A stretch of 18,514 nucleotides of DNA from an uncultured Flavobacteriales bacterium (GTDB taxonomy: Bacteria > Bacteroidota > Bacteroidia > Flavobacteriales > BACL11): the NCBI GenBank assembly GCA_950069165.1, contig CATMIT010000023.1, positions 1 through 18,514 of the forward strand. The letters run 5' to 3'. The position numbers and the translations under genes are program-made. Position 1 is the stretch's first letter. Each line of letters opens with the position of its first letter. The notes beneath the pieces are model-generated. The model saw only the letters and a program-made list of their open reading frames with translations. It did no database searches and was not told where the DNA came from. Below, in pieces: positions 5,795 through 13,130 of this stretch.

Positions 5795-8767
5795 ATGCTA
5801 AAACGATTTTTCTTAATTTTCTTTTCTTCTTTGTGCTTGCATTCTTTTGCGCAAGAAACATTTCCGGTAAATGGAGTGGTAACAGAATTTGAGCCGATTT
5901 ATGCTTTTATAAATGCACATATTGTAAGTCCTGACAAGGAAATAGTAAATGGTATTTTATTGATTCAGGGAAATAAAATACTGGAAGCAGATACTGTAGT
6001 GCAAATCCCCACAGGTGCAATAGTAAAAGATTTAAAGGGCGATTATATTTATGCTTCTTTTATCGATTTAAATACCCAATATGGTTTGCCAAAAACAGCT
6101 GAAAGGGAGCATAGCAACCGTCCACAATATACCAGCAAAAAAGAGGGCGCTTTTCATTGGAACCAAGCCATTCACCCAGAAATTATTGCTGCAAACAACT
6201 TTAGTAATAATAAAAAAGCAAAAGATTTCAGAAGCATTGGATTTGGCACAGTACTTACACATCATAAAAATGGGATAGCAAGAGGAGCTGGCTGCTTGGT
6301 TCTTCTCTCTGAAGAAAAGGAACATCAAAACATTTTGATAAAAAATGCTGCTGCACACTATTCCTTTAGCAAAGGGAATTCCAGTCAAAAATATCCCACA
6401 TCATTGATGGGTAGTATTGCTCTTCTGCGGCAAACTTATTTGGATGCAGAGTGGTACAGCCAAGGGGTGGAGGATATTAATTATTCTTTTGAGGCTTTTA
6501 ACAGCCAACAAGATTTACCACAAATTTTTCAAGTAAAGGATGCTTTCGATATTTCTAGAATTTATAAAATAGCGGATGAATTTGAAGTGGATTATATTAT
6601 AATAGGAAATGGGGATGAGTATAAGCAGTTGGATATCATCAAGCAAACGGATTTCTCCTTTATTTTACCGCTTAACTTTCCTGAAAGTTATGAAGTTAGC
6701 AATCCGGAAGAAGCGGAAAATATAACACTCGAGCAGCTAAAACATTGGGAAAGCGCCCCTTTCAACCCTCTTATTTTAGTCAAAAACGATATCGCTTTTT
6801 CTTTTACAAGTTCTGGGAATAAAAACCCAAAAGATTTTTTGAAAAATTTGAGAAAAGCCATAAAAAAAGGGCTTTCTAAAAAAGATGCGCTTGCTGCACT
6901 TACTACAATTCCCTCTCAACAACTAAATGCCGAAAACTTAATCGGCACAATTGAAAAAGATAAATATGCCAATTTTATTATTTGCTCCAAAGATATTTTT
7001 GAAGATGGCATTATTTATGAAAATTGGATTGCTGGAAAAAAATATGTGGTAAACAAAAAACAAGAAATTGATATAAGAGGATATTATACGCTAAATTCTG
7101 ATGAGTTTGAAAATGAGTTGGTAGCAATTAAAGGAAGTAAAACAAAGCCAAAAACTACCATTTATCTTTTGGATTCTTTGTCGCTTCCTACCTCTTTTGA
7201 AGGGAATACCATTAGTATAAACACAAAAAGTGGAAACTTCCGATCTATGGGAATATTTTCTGATGGAAAAATAGAGGGAAGATACCAAGATGAAAATGGA
7301 ATTTTTCATCACTTTTCAATGGTGAGTGATTCTATTTTTGAGGAAAAGGGAAAAGAGTTAAAAGTAGAAACAGATAGTATTATTCCGAAAATCTGGATGC
7401 CAAATAAAGCCTATGGTTTTACTGAAAAACCTTCAGATGAAACTGTCATTTTCAAAAATGCAACCGTTTGGACTAATGAAGCAGAAGGAATTTTAGAAAA
7501 TACAGATGTTGTAATAAAGGACGGCTCTATTGTTGCAGTTGGAAAGGAATTGGATTTATCTGAAATTCTAGATAAGGATGAAGTCGTAAAAACAATTGAT
7601 GCAACCGGAAAGCACATTACTTGCGGAATTATTGATGAGCATTCGCACATTGCCATCAGAAGAGGAGTGAATGAAGGAAGTCAAGCGGTTACAGCTGAGG
7701 TGCGAATTGGAGATGTGATAAATGCAAATGATATTAATATCTATCGGCAACTCTCTGGCGGGGTAACTGTTTCACAACTTTTGCACGGTTCGGCAAACCC
7801 AATTGGCGGACAATCTGCTTTAATAAAACTAAGGTGGGGAAGTAGTGCAGAAGAAATGAAAATTGATGGAGCTGATGGTTTTATCAAATTTGCTTTGGGC
7901 GAAAATGTAAAACAATCTAATTGGGGTGATTTTAACCGGGTGCGTTTCCCACAAACTCGCATGGGTGTTGAACAAGTTTTTTATGATGCATTTTACAGGG
8001 CAAGAAAATACCAATTGGAGTGGGATTTGTATAATGCTATGCCCAGTAGTATGAAAAGAAAATCAGAATCTCCAAGAGAAGATTTGGAACTTAATGCACT
8101 GGTTGAAATTTTGAAAAGTGAACGCTTTGTTACTTGCCATTCTTATGTGCAATCTGAAATAAATATGCTAATGCATGTGGCGGATTCTATGCATTTTAAC
8201 ATTAATACTTTTACCCATATTTTGGAGGGCTATAAAGTAGCAGAGAAAATGAAAAACCATGGTGCTGGTGGCTCTACTTTTTCGGATTGGTGGGCATACA
8301 AATTTGAGGTAAATGATGCTATACCTTATAATGCAACATTGATGAATAATGCTGGGGTGGTTACTGCTATTAATTCAGATGATGCCGAAATGGGAAGGCG
8401 ACTAAATCAGGAAGCTGCAAAAGCAGTGAAGTATGGTGGAACTACTGAACAGGATGCCTGGAAAATGGTTACCCTCAACCCTGCAAAACTCCTGCATTTA
8501 GATAATAGAATGGGCTCCATAAAAGTAGGGAAAGATGCCGATATTGTTATTTGGTCTGACAATCCACTTTCTATTTATGCCAAAGCCGAGCAAACTTATG
8601 TGGATGGTATTTGTCTATTTGATAAGGACAGAGATATACAATTAAGAAAGCATAATTTAAAGGAGAGAATGCGCATCATCAAAAAAATGATAAGTGCTAA
8701 AGGTAAAAAGAAGAAGCCACAAAAAAAAGAAGAAAAACTATATCATTGTGATACCTTAGAGCCATGA
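5795..8767 (+). CDS. Exported tandem amidohydrolase: degenerate N-terminal unit fused to an intact C-terminal unit
   Basis: A 990-residue protein with an N-terminal signal peptide (KR, hydrophobic core, then SFAQ; likely cleavage after about residue 19-20). Residues about 30-425 follow the layout of an imidazolonepropionase-like amidohydrolase, with the small beta-domain and GTIEKDKYANFII near the end. The metal site is missing: the usual HxH position reads FIDLNTQYG (about 89-97). A beta-rich linker (about 428-545) follows. The second unit (about 550-945) looks intact: DEHSHI (His616, His618), KFALGEN (Lys698, possible carboxylated Lys), CHSYVQ (His782), FTHILEG (His808) and NSDDAE (Asp862). 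It ends with the usual VGKDADIVIW sandwich strand. A Lys-rich tail (about 963-981) closes the protein. The substrate is unknown; imidazolonepropionase, dipeptidase or nucleobase-related hydrolysis in the periplasm are all possible. The stop overlaps the next gene in an ATGA junction. Confidence 0.85.
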   Translation: MLKRFFLIFFSSLCLHSFAQETFPVNGVVTEFEPIYAFINAHIVSPDKEIVNGILLIQGNKILEADTVVQIPTGAIVKDLKGDYIYASFIDLNTQYGLPKTAEREHSNRPQYTSKKEGAFHWNQAIHPEIIAANNFSNNKKAKDFRSIGFGTVLTHHKNGIARGAGCLVLLSEEKEHQNILIKNAAAHYSFSKGNSSQKYPTSLMGSIALLRQTYLDAEWYSQGVEDINYSFEAFNSQQDLPQIFQVKDAFDISRIYKIADEFEVDYIIIGNGDEYKQLDIIKQTDFSFILPLNFPESYEVSNPEEAENITLEQLKHWESAPFNPLILVKNDIAFSFTSSGNKNPKDFLKNLRKAIKKGLSKKDALAALTTIPSQQLNAENLIGTIEKDKYANFIICSKDIFEDGIIYENWIAGKKYVVNKKQEIDIRGYYTLNSDEFENELVAIKGSKTKPKTTIYLLDSLSLPTSFEGNTISINTKSGNFRSMGIFSDGKIEGRYQDENGIFHHFSMVSDSIFEEKGKELKVETDSIIPKIWMPNKAYGFTEKPSDETVIFKNATVWTNEAEGILENTDVVIKDGSIVAVGKELDLSEILDKDEVVKTIDATGKHITCGIIDEHSHIAIRRGVNEGSQAVTAEVRIGDVINANDINIYRQLSGGVTVSQLLHGSANPIGGQSALIKLRWGSSAEEMKIDGADGFIKFALGENVKQSNWGDFNRVRFPQTRMGVEQVFYDAFYRARKYQLEWDLYNAMPSSMKRKSESPREDLELNALVEILKSERFVTCHSYVQSEINMLMHVADSMHFNINTFTHILEGYKVAEKMKNHGAGGSTFSDWWAYKFEVNDAIPYNATLMNNAGVVTAINSDDAEMGRRLNQEAAKAVKYGGTTEQDAWKMVTLNPAKLLHLDNRMGSIKVGKDADIVIWSDNPLSIYAKAEQTYVDGICLFDKDRDIQLRKHNLKERMRIIKKMISAKGKKKKPQKKEEKLYHCDTLEP

Positions 8768-10029
8768 TAAGAAAACTGATTTTACATATATTTTGTATCG
8801 CTTTTGTGCAAATTACTTTTGCCCAAAGTCACATTTTGTATTTGGGAGCAGTTGCGCATTTAGGAAATGGATTGAAAATTGAGAACTCCGCTATTAGTGT
8901 AGAGGATGGAAAATTTTCTTTGGTTGCGGATGCAAATGTCATTAGAATAAACCCAACTGCTTATGATACTATAATAAAACTTGACGGAAAGCGCATTTAT
9001 CCTGCATTTATTGTGCCTAATACTACTTTAGGGATTACGGAAATTGGACGAGTTAGGGCCACTCACGATTATAGAGAAACTGGCGCCCTTAATCCAAATG
9101 TGCGTTCGCTTATCGCTTATAATACCGATTCTAAAATTATTACAACTGTTAGGTCAAATGGGGTAATGCTTGCTCAAGTTACTCCTAGGGGAGGTACTGT
9201 TTCTGGGCAATCCTCTATTATTTATTTGGATGGTAATAATTGGGAAGATGCAGTGCTAAGGGCGGATGATGGCTTGCATCTGAATTGGCCGTCCTCTTAT
9301 CATAGTAGTGATTGGTGGGGAAAATCAGGAGATAGTAAGAAAAATGAAAAATACAATAAGCGAACTGATGAGATAAAAACCTTTTTTACAAAAGCGGGGG
9401 CCTATGCCAAATCAGCTAATATTATGGATTTGCGAATGGAAAGCATGAAAGGACTTTTTGATGGTAATAAAACACTGTACATCCATGCCGATTATGCCAA
9501 AGATATGCGCAAAGCAATTGAAATGGCAAACAAATTACACATCAAAAAAATAGTGATTGTGGGAGCGGAGGAAGCCCTAAAAATTGTGGATTTACTGAAA
9601 GAAAAAAATATTTCTTTAATTTTAAATAGGGTGCACCGCCTTCCAGATAGCCAAGATAGTCCTATTGATGAGCCTTTTACACAAGCTAAAAAACTAAAAG
9701 AAGCCGACATTTTGTTTTGTCTTAGTTATGAAGGTAATATGGAAGCAATGGGTGCCAGGAATTTACCTTTTTCTGCCGGGACTACAGTAGCTTATGGACT
9801 GGATTATGAAGATGCCATTTCTGCAATTACTTTAAATACCGCTAAAATTTTAGGCATTGAAAAGCAAGTTGGTTCTATTGAATTTGGAAAAGATGCTACT
9901 TTTTTTATTAGTAGTGGAGATGCCTTGGATATGAGAACAAACAATGTGGAACAGGCATATATTAAAGGAGTTGCTATCGATTTGAACAACCACCAAAAGG
10001 AACTTTTTGAGAAGTATCGAATAAGATAG
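8764..10029 (+). CDS. Exported amidohydrolase-fold protein lacking metal ligands
   Basis: A 421-residue protein with a signal peptide (hydrophobic core at about 5-19, then FAQ at 19-21). It is a single amidohydrolase-like unit: beta-domain start AVAHLGNGLKIENSAISVEDG, the RIYPAFIVPNTTLG segment (77-90) where the active family has HxH, RSNGVMLAQVTPRGGTVSGQS (130-150), and the terminal GSIEFGKDATFFI strand. The canonical HxH is replaced by NTT (86-88), and the region of the final Asp reads CLSYEGNMEA with no SD motif; His241 in IHADYAKD is the only ligand-like residue I can place. Hydrolase activity is therefore doubtful. The ATGA overlap with the upstream gene implies coupled, near-stoichiometric synthesis, which fits a partner or regulatory subunit of the 990-residue protein. 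That role is inference. Paired amidohydrolase genes like these are common in Bacteroidota. Confidence 0.83.
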   Translation: MIRKLILHIFCIAFVQITFAQSHILYLGAVAHLGNGLKIENSAISVEDGKFSLVADANVIRINPTAYDTIIKLDGKRIYPAFIVPNTTLGITEIGRVRATHDYRETGALNPNVRSLIAYNTDSKIITTVRSNGVMLAQVTPRGGTVSGQSSIIYLDGNNWEDAVLRADDGLHLNWPSSYHSSDWWGKSGDSKKNEKYNKRTDEIKTFFTKAGAYAKSANIMDLRMESMKGLFDGNKTLYIHADYAKDMRKAIEMANKLHIKKIVIVGAEEALKIVDLLKEKNISLILNRVHRLPDSQDSPIDEPFTQAKKLKEADILFCLSYEGNMEAMGARNLPFSAGTTVAYGLDYEDAISAITLNTAKILGIEKQVGSIEFGKDATFFISSGDALDMRTNNVEQAYIKGVAIDLNNHQKELFEKYRIR

Positions 10030-10061
10030 GTTGTGGTTATTGGTTTTTAGTTTGTAGGTGG

Positions 10062-10142
10062 TGTCATTTCGAGCCTTGTGTGAGAAATTTACAAATTCTA
10101 AAAAAGAAAGGGGAAAAATATCATTTCATTCAGAGTATGACA
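10062..10142. repeat. Repeat-like inverted element in a convergent gap
   Basis: The gap between the second amidohydrolase gene and the YhbP-like gene begins and ends with an inverted pair, TGTCAT (10062-10067) and ATGACA (10137-10142). The inner flanks read TTTCGAGCCTTGTGTGAGAAAT on one side and ATTTCATTCAGAGT on the other. This resembles the dispersed Bacteroidota intergenic repeat that starts GTCATTTCGAGC and closes with a GTCATNCTGA-like arm on the other strand. The two arms pair only over about 6 bp, so it is a weak hairpin. It may also be all there is for ending transcription from either side. One copy only is visible here. Confidence 0.4.
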
Positions 10143-10145
10143 ACA

Positions 10146-10565
10146 TTATTTTTTCCAAACTAACTTCTTTCCAAATCCCAATTTGTTGTGTGTCATTTTG
10201 ATGAAAGTCAGTTGCATTGCCCAAAGCTGTGGTTTCATTAGCCGAGCATAAGGGAATGCTTTTAAGTATTGTTTTTTAGCAATTTTTAAATCTTCTCCTT
10301 TTAATTCTTGTATCGCTCCCAGTAATTGTACGCCCTGTATTTTACTAATCTCTTTTGTTTCTAAAGCAATAGTCCCGGCCACATTTGGGTTTGCTATAAA
10401 ATCATTAGCATGTTTGGTTTTTGTATCAGAAGAAAAAATCAGGCAATTTTTCTTTTCATCATACACATAAAAAACACTACAACAATACGGTAAATTATCT
10501 TTACTAGAAGCAAGTGTTAGTAGATGATGATGCTTTATAAAATCAATGATGAGTTTATCAGGCAT
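10146..10565 (-). CDS. YhbP/UPF0306-family flavin-binding-fold protein
   Basis: A 139-residue protein of the pyridoxamine-phosphate-oxidase-like split-barrel fold. The closing LGFGKKLVWKK, the central VAGTIALETKEISKIQGVQLLG and the TKTKHANDF segment match the E. coli YhbP (UPF0306) pattern as I recall it (LGFGKKMIW near its C terminus, IRGVQFKG in the middle). Members of this fold usually bind FMN or haem, but YhbP has no established reaction. A cytosolic location is expected since no signal peptide is present. Its ATG overlaps the trpS stop by one base (TAATG), so it is translated from the trpS message. The 3' end faces the amidohydrolase genes across the repeat-like gap. Confidence 0.78.
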   Translation of the reverse strand: MPDKLIIDFIKHHHLLTLASSKDNLPYCCSVFYVYDEKKNCLIFSSDTKTKHANDFIANPNVAGTIALETKEISKIQGVQLLGAIQELKGEDLKIAKKQYLKAFPYARLMKPQLWAMQLTFIKMTHNKLGFGKKLVWKK

Positions 10566-11533
10566 TAGTAGCCAATATTAGTCCTAACTCTTTGTAGTAC
10601 TTCAGAAGCTATTACTCTTGCTTTTTTAGCTCCCTTTTGTAATTCCTTTTCTATAATGTCAGTATTGTCCATTAGCTGATTGAAATTTTCTCTCTCCTTT
10701 TTATACTTTTCACAAATCAGTTCAAACAATTCTTTTTTGGCATCTCCATAACCAAAATTACCTTCTTCATATTTCTTTTTTAAATTAGCAATTTGATTGT
10801 CAGTTCCTAAAAGTTTATACAGTTGAAAGACATTACAATTTTCGGTATCTTTTGGTTCTTCCATTGGAGTAGAATCTGTTTTTATTCCCATGATTTTCTT
10901 TCTTAGTTTTTTATCCGAAAGGAAAATATCAATATCATTATTGTAAGATTTACTCATTTTTTGTCCGTCCGTTCCTGGGATAATCATCATTCTTTTATCC
11001 ACTTTTGTTTCTGGAATTACAAAGGAATTTGGGTATTTATGATTGAAAGCCCCAGCAATATCTCTTGTCATTTCCAAATGTTGCATTTGGTCTTTTCCAA
11101 CAGGAACAATTTCTGCATCATACAATAAAATATCAGCTGCCATCAATACAGGATAAGTAAAAAGCCCTGTATTTACATCCGATAATTTATTTGATTTATC
11201 TTTAAAGGAATGTGCATTGGCAAGCATAGGGAAAGGCGTGAAGCAATTCAAATACCAAGTCAGTTCTGTTACTTCCGTAACATCCGATTGCCGATAAAAC
11301 AAATTTTTATCTGTATCAAAACCAAAAGCAAGCCAAGCAGCAGCAGTGGCGTAAGTGTTTTCTTTTAAGGTTTCTGCATCACGGATTGCGGTAAAAGAAT
11401 GCAAATCAGCAATAAAAAACAAACTCTCATTTTTCTCCTGTTTTGAAAGTGCTATTGCTGGAATTATCGCACCCAACAAATTTCCAAGATGTGGCCTTCC
11501 TGTGCTTTGTATTCCCGTAAGTATTCTTGCCAT
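10565..11533 (-). CDS. trpS: Tryptophanyl-tRNA synthetase
   Basis: Class Ic aminoacyl-tRNA synthetase that charges tRNA-Trp. At 322 residues it has standard bacterial length. The first ATP-binding motif is HLGN (15-18) in STGRPHLGNLLGA, the form of HIGH used by TrpRS. Substrate-pocket segments ADLHSF (42-47), LMAADILLYDA and VPVGKDQMQHLEMTRDIA (143-160) are present. KMSKS is at 192-196 in DGQKMSKSYNN. The C-terminal helical domain is complete. The start at 11533 gives the canonical MARILTGIQSTG opening. It is divergent from plsC across 49 bp, and the YhbP-like gene follows with a one-base overlap. Confidence 0.96.
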   Translation of the reverse strand: MARILTGIQSTGRPHLGNLLGAIIPAIALSKQEKNESLFFIADLHSFTAIRDAETLKENTYATAAAWLAFGFDTDKNLFYRQSDVTEVTELTWYLNCFTPFPMLANAHSFKDKSNKLSDVNTGLFTYPVLMAADILLYDAEIVPVGKDQMQHLEMTRDIAGAFNHKYPNSFVIPETKVDKRMMIIPGTDGQKMSKSYNNDIDIFLSDKKLRKKIMGIKTDSTPMEEPKDTENCNVFQLYKLLGTDNQIANLKKKYEEGNFGYGDAKKELFELICEKYKKERENFNQLMDNTDIIEKELQKGAKKARVIASEVLQRVRTNIGY

Positions 11534-11544
11534 TTCTTAACAAA

Positions 11545-11577
11545 TTTGATGTTGTAAAAATAGGATTTTTATCTTTG
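11545..11577 (+). promoter_or_regulatory. Complete Bacteroidota promoter for plsC-gatC
   Basis: TTTG at 11545-11548 (-33) and TATCTTTG at 11570-11577 (-7, perfect TAnnTTTG) are separated by 21 bp. The -7 box ends five bases before the plsC ATG at 11583, so the message should be leaderless or nearly so. The -33 element lies in a palindromic CAAATTTG (11541-11548) that on the other strand is one mismatch from a -7 box seven bases upstream of trpS, so the two divergent promoters may overlap. Confidence 0.65.
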
Positions 11578-11582
11578 CTCCA

Positions 11583-12317
11583 ATGAAATGGATAGGGTAT
11601 CTTTTTAGTATGCTTTGGCGACTGTGGTTTTTACTGGTATTTTTTAGTATTTTTTTAATCTTTATTCCACTACTATTTTTCTTCACTTCCATCTATCGGA
11701 ATCATAAAACAGTTTGCCACTTAACCCGCTATTGGTCGAAACTAACGCTTTGCTTATCCTTTATTTTCCCTAAAGTGGAATGGGAAGAAAAGTTGAACAA
11801 AGATGAACATTACATATTTTGTCCTAATCATGTTTCAACATTAGACATCCCCCTTATTCTAGCAGTATTACCAGTTCCTTTACAATTTATGGGAAAAGCT
11901 GAAATTGCAAGCATTCCACTATTTGGCTGGTTTTATAAAAATAATACAGTAATAGTCGATAGAAGCAAAATAAGAGATACTTATTCTGCTTTTCTTAAGG
12001 CAGGTAAAAAATTAGATGAGGGGCTTAGCATGTGTATTTTCCCGGAAGGAGGGATTCCTAATGCAGAAGTTTTTTTGAAAACATTCAAAAATGGGCCGTT
12101 TCGTTTGGCTATTGAAAAGAGCGTGAAAATTGTGCCAATTACAATAGGGGATAATAAAAAGAAGTTTCCACAAGAATATTTTAAAGGTAGCCCAGGAATG
12201 GTAAGGATAAAAATTCATGCCTCTACCAAAATAGACGAAAATAAATCATCTGAAAATTTGAATAGCACAGTTTACAATACTATTTTTGAGCAATTGAAAA
12301 ACTATGAAGATAACTAA
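11583..12317 (+). CDS. plsC: 1-acyl-sn-glycerol-3-phosphate acyltransferase (PlsC type)
   Basis: Membrane acyltransferase that converts lysophosphatidate to phosphatidate in phospholipid synthesis. The 244 residues begin with a hydrophobic anchor (about 5-36). The catalytic HxxxxD motif is HVSTLD (His83, Asp88) in FCPNHVSTLDIP. Motif II-like GKAEIASIPLFGW (104-116) and the glycerol-phosphate-binding FPEGG (153-157) follow. The latter reads FPEGGIPN where textbook PlsC has FPEGTRS; the variant has the core Pro-Glu-Gly and I judge it functional. KIVPITIG near residue 180 completes the fold. The stop overlaps the gatC start by 14 bp, so the two share a message. The start is fixed by the promoter immediately upstream. 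A related lysophospholipid or ornithine-lipid acyltransferase specificity cannot be excluded. Confidence 0.88.
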   Translation: MKWIGYLFSMLWRLWFLLVFFSIFLIFIPLLFFFTSIYRNHKTVCHLTRYWSKLTLCLSFIFPKVEWEEKLNKDEHYIFCPNHVSTLDIPLILAVLPVPLQFMGKAEIASIPLFGWFYKNNTVIVDRSKIRDTYSAFLKAGKKLDEGLSMCIFPEGGIPNAEVFLKTFKNGPFRLAIEKSVKIVPITIGDNKKKFPQEYFKGSPGMVRIKIHASTKIDENKSSENLNSTVYNTIFEQLKNYEDN

Positions 12318-12594
12318 CAAACTAATACAAGATATTGCTGCTTTGGCAAAACTGGAATTTGATGAACAGTCGGGAGAACAAATGAAAGCTGATCTTGAAA
12401 AAATTATTGGTTTTGTAGATAAATTAAATGAAATTGACACAGAAGGCGTTGAGCCACTTATTTATTTAAGTGAAGAAGTAAATGTGCTGAGGGAGGATGA
12501 AATAAAAGCAGTTGTCTCGCAAGTGGAGGCCCTTAAAAATGCTCCTGAAAAAGATTCTGACTATTTTAAAGTGCCTACTGTACTGAAAAAATAA
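12304..12594 (+). CDS. gatC: Asp-tRNA(Asn)/Glu-tRNA(Gln) amidotransferase subunit C
   Basis: Small (96-residue) subunit that wraps and stabilises the GatA-GatB pair of the tRNA-dependent amidotransferase. The sequence shows the family pattern: N-terminal helices with IAALAKLEFDEQ, a second helix ending in FVDKLNEIDTEGVEPL, then SEEVNVLREDE and a closing DYFKVPTVLKK. The start lies inside the 3' end of plsC (14-bp overlap), which implies coupled translation. Neither gatA nor gatB is in the window; in many Bacteroidota the three are scattered. The gene ends 3 bp from the stop of the opposing DUF420 gene. Confidence 0.93.
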   Translation: MKITNKLIQDIAALAKLEFDEQSGEQMKADLEKIIGFVDKLNEIDTEGVEPLIYLSEEVNVLREDEIKAVVSQVEALKNAPEKDSDYFKVPTVLKK

Positions 12595-12597
12595 ATC

Positions 12598-13128
12598 TTA
12601 ATAATAAGGGCTCATAAATACATAGACTAAAACCCCAGTAATAGCCACATACATCCAAATGGGGAAAGTCCATTTTACGATATTTTTATGCTTTTCAAAT
12701 TCTCCTGTGAGACCTCTATACATGGAAAATAAAGCCAAAGGCAATACAGCAAGCGACAATAATATATGTGAAATGAGTATAAAACGATAGGTGTTTACAT
12801 ACTCCCCTAAATATATGGTAGTTTCATGATCCAAAACTAATTTGGAAAAAACATAAGAAAGTAAAAACACGGAGGATAACACAAAAGCAGAAATCATGAC
12901 AAATTTATGTAGTTTACTTTGCTTGTTTTTTATCAGTATAAATCCACAAACAAGTAAAACAGCAGTTGTTCCATTTAATATGGCATGGAATAATGGAAGA
13001 TAACTAAAGTCATTTTTGCTATTTATGTGCAAATAATTTGAAAACAACATAAGGGATGCAACTGCAAGAGGAATAATAATTGATAAAGAGATAATAATAG
13101 GGACAAAAACGGCATCTTTCTTTTTCAT
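12598..13128 (-). CDS. DUF420 membrane protein, CtaM/YozB-like cytochrome oxidase assembly factor
   Basis: A 176-residue integral membrane protein with about five hydrophobic segments (near 8-30, 44-66, 74-96, 112-137 and 151-172). The spaced histidines His48 (LFHAILNG), His74 (KLHKFVMIS) and His121 (ISHILLS) and the overall pattern identify DUF420. In Firmicutes the DUF420 protein CtaM (YozB) is needed to make active aa3-type cytochrome oxidase, and in Bacteroidota the gene usually sits with oxidase genes. Here it follows ctaB by only 2 bp, supporting a role in haem-copper oxidase maturation. The His residues could bind haem or copper, but that is inference. It ends 3 bp from gatC on the opposite strand. 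Confidence 0.85.
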   Translation of the reverse strand: MKKKDAVFVPIIISLSIIIPLAVASLMLFSNYLHINSKNDFSYLPLFHAILNGTTAVLLVCGFILIKNKQSKLHKFVMISAFVLSSVFLLSYVFSKLVLDHETTIYLGEYVNTYRFILISHILLSLAVLPLALFSMYRGLTGEFEKHKNIVKWTFPIWMYVAITGVLVYVFMSPYY

Positions 13129-13130
13129 AT

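Noticed and set aside
6068..6388. A 106-codon minus-strand frame inside the amidohydrolase fusion
   Set aside because: It is antisense to an intact, motif-bearing gene and shows no family signature or promoter of its own.
5795..10029. The amidohydrolase pair as a frameshifted or broken single gene
   Set aside because: Each protein has its own signal peptide and a complete set of fold elements, and the ATGA junction is a normal coupling overlap.
12039..12053. FPEGG in place of FPEGTRS in the PlsC-like protein as a sign of lost function
   Set aside because: The Pro-Glu-Gly core is kept and the HxxxxD catalytic motif is intact; I regard the variant as tolerated in related acyltransferases.
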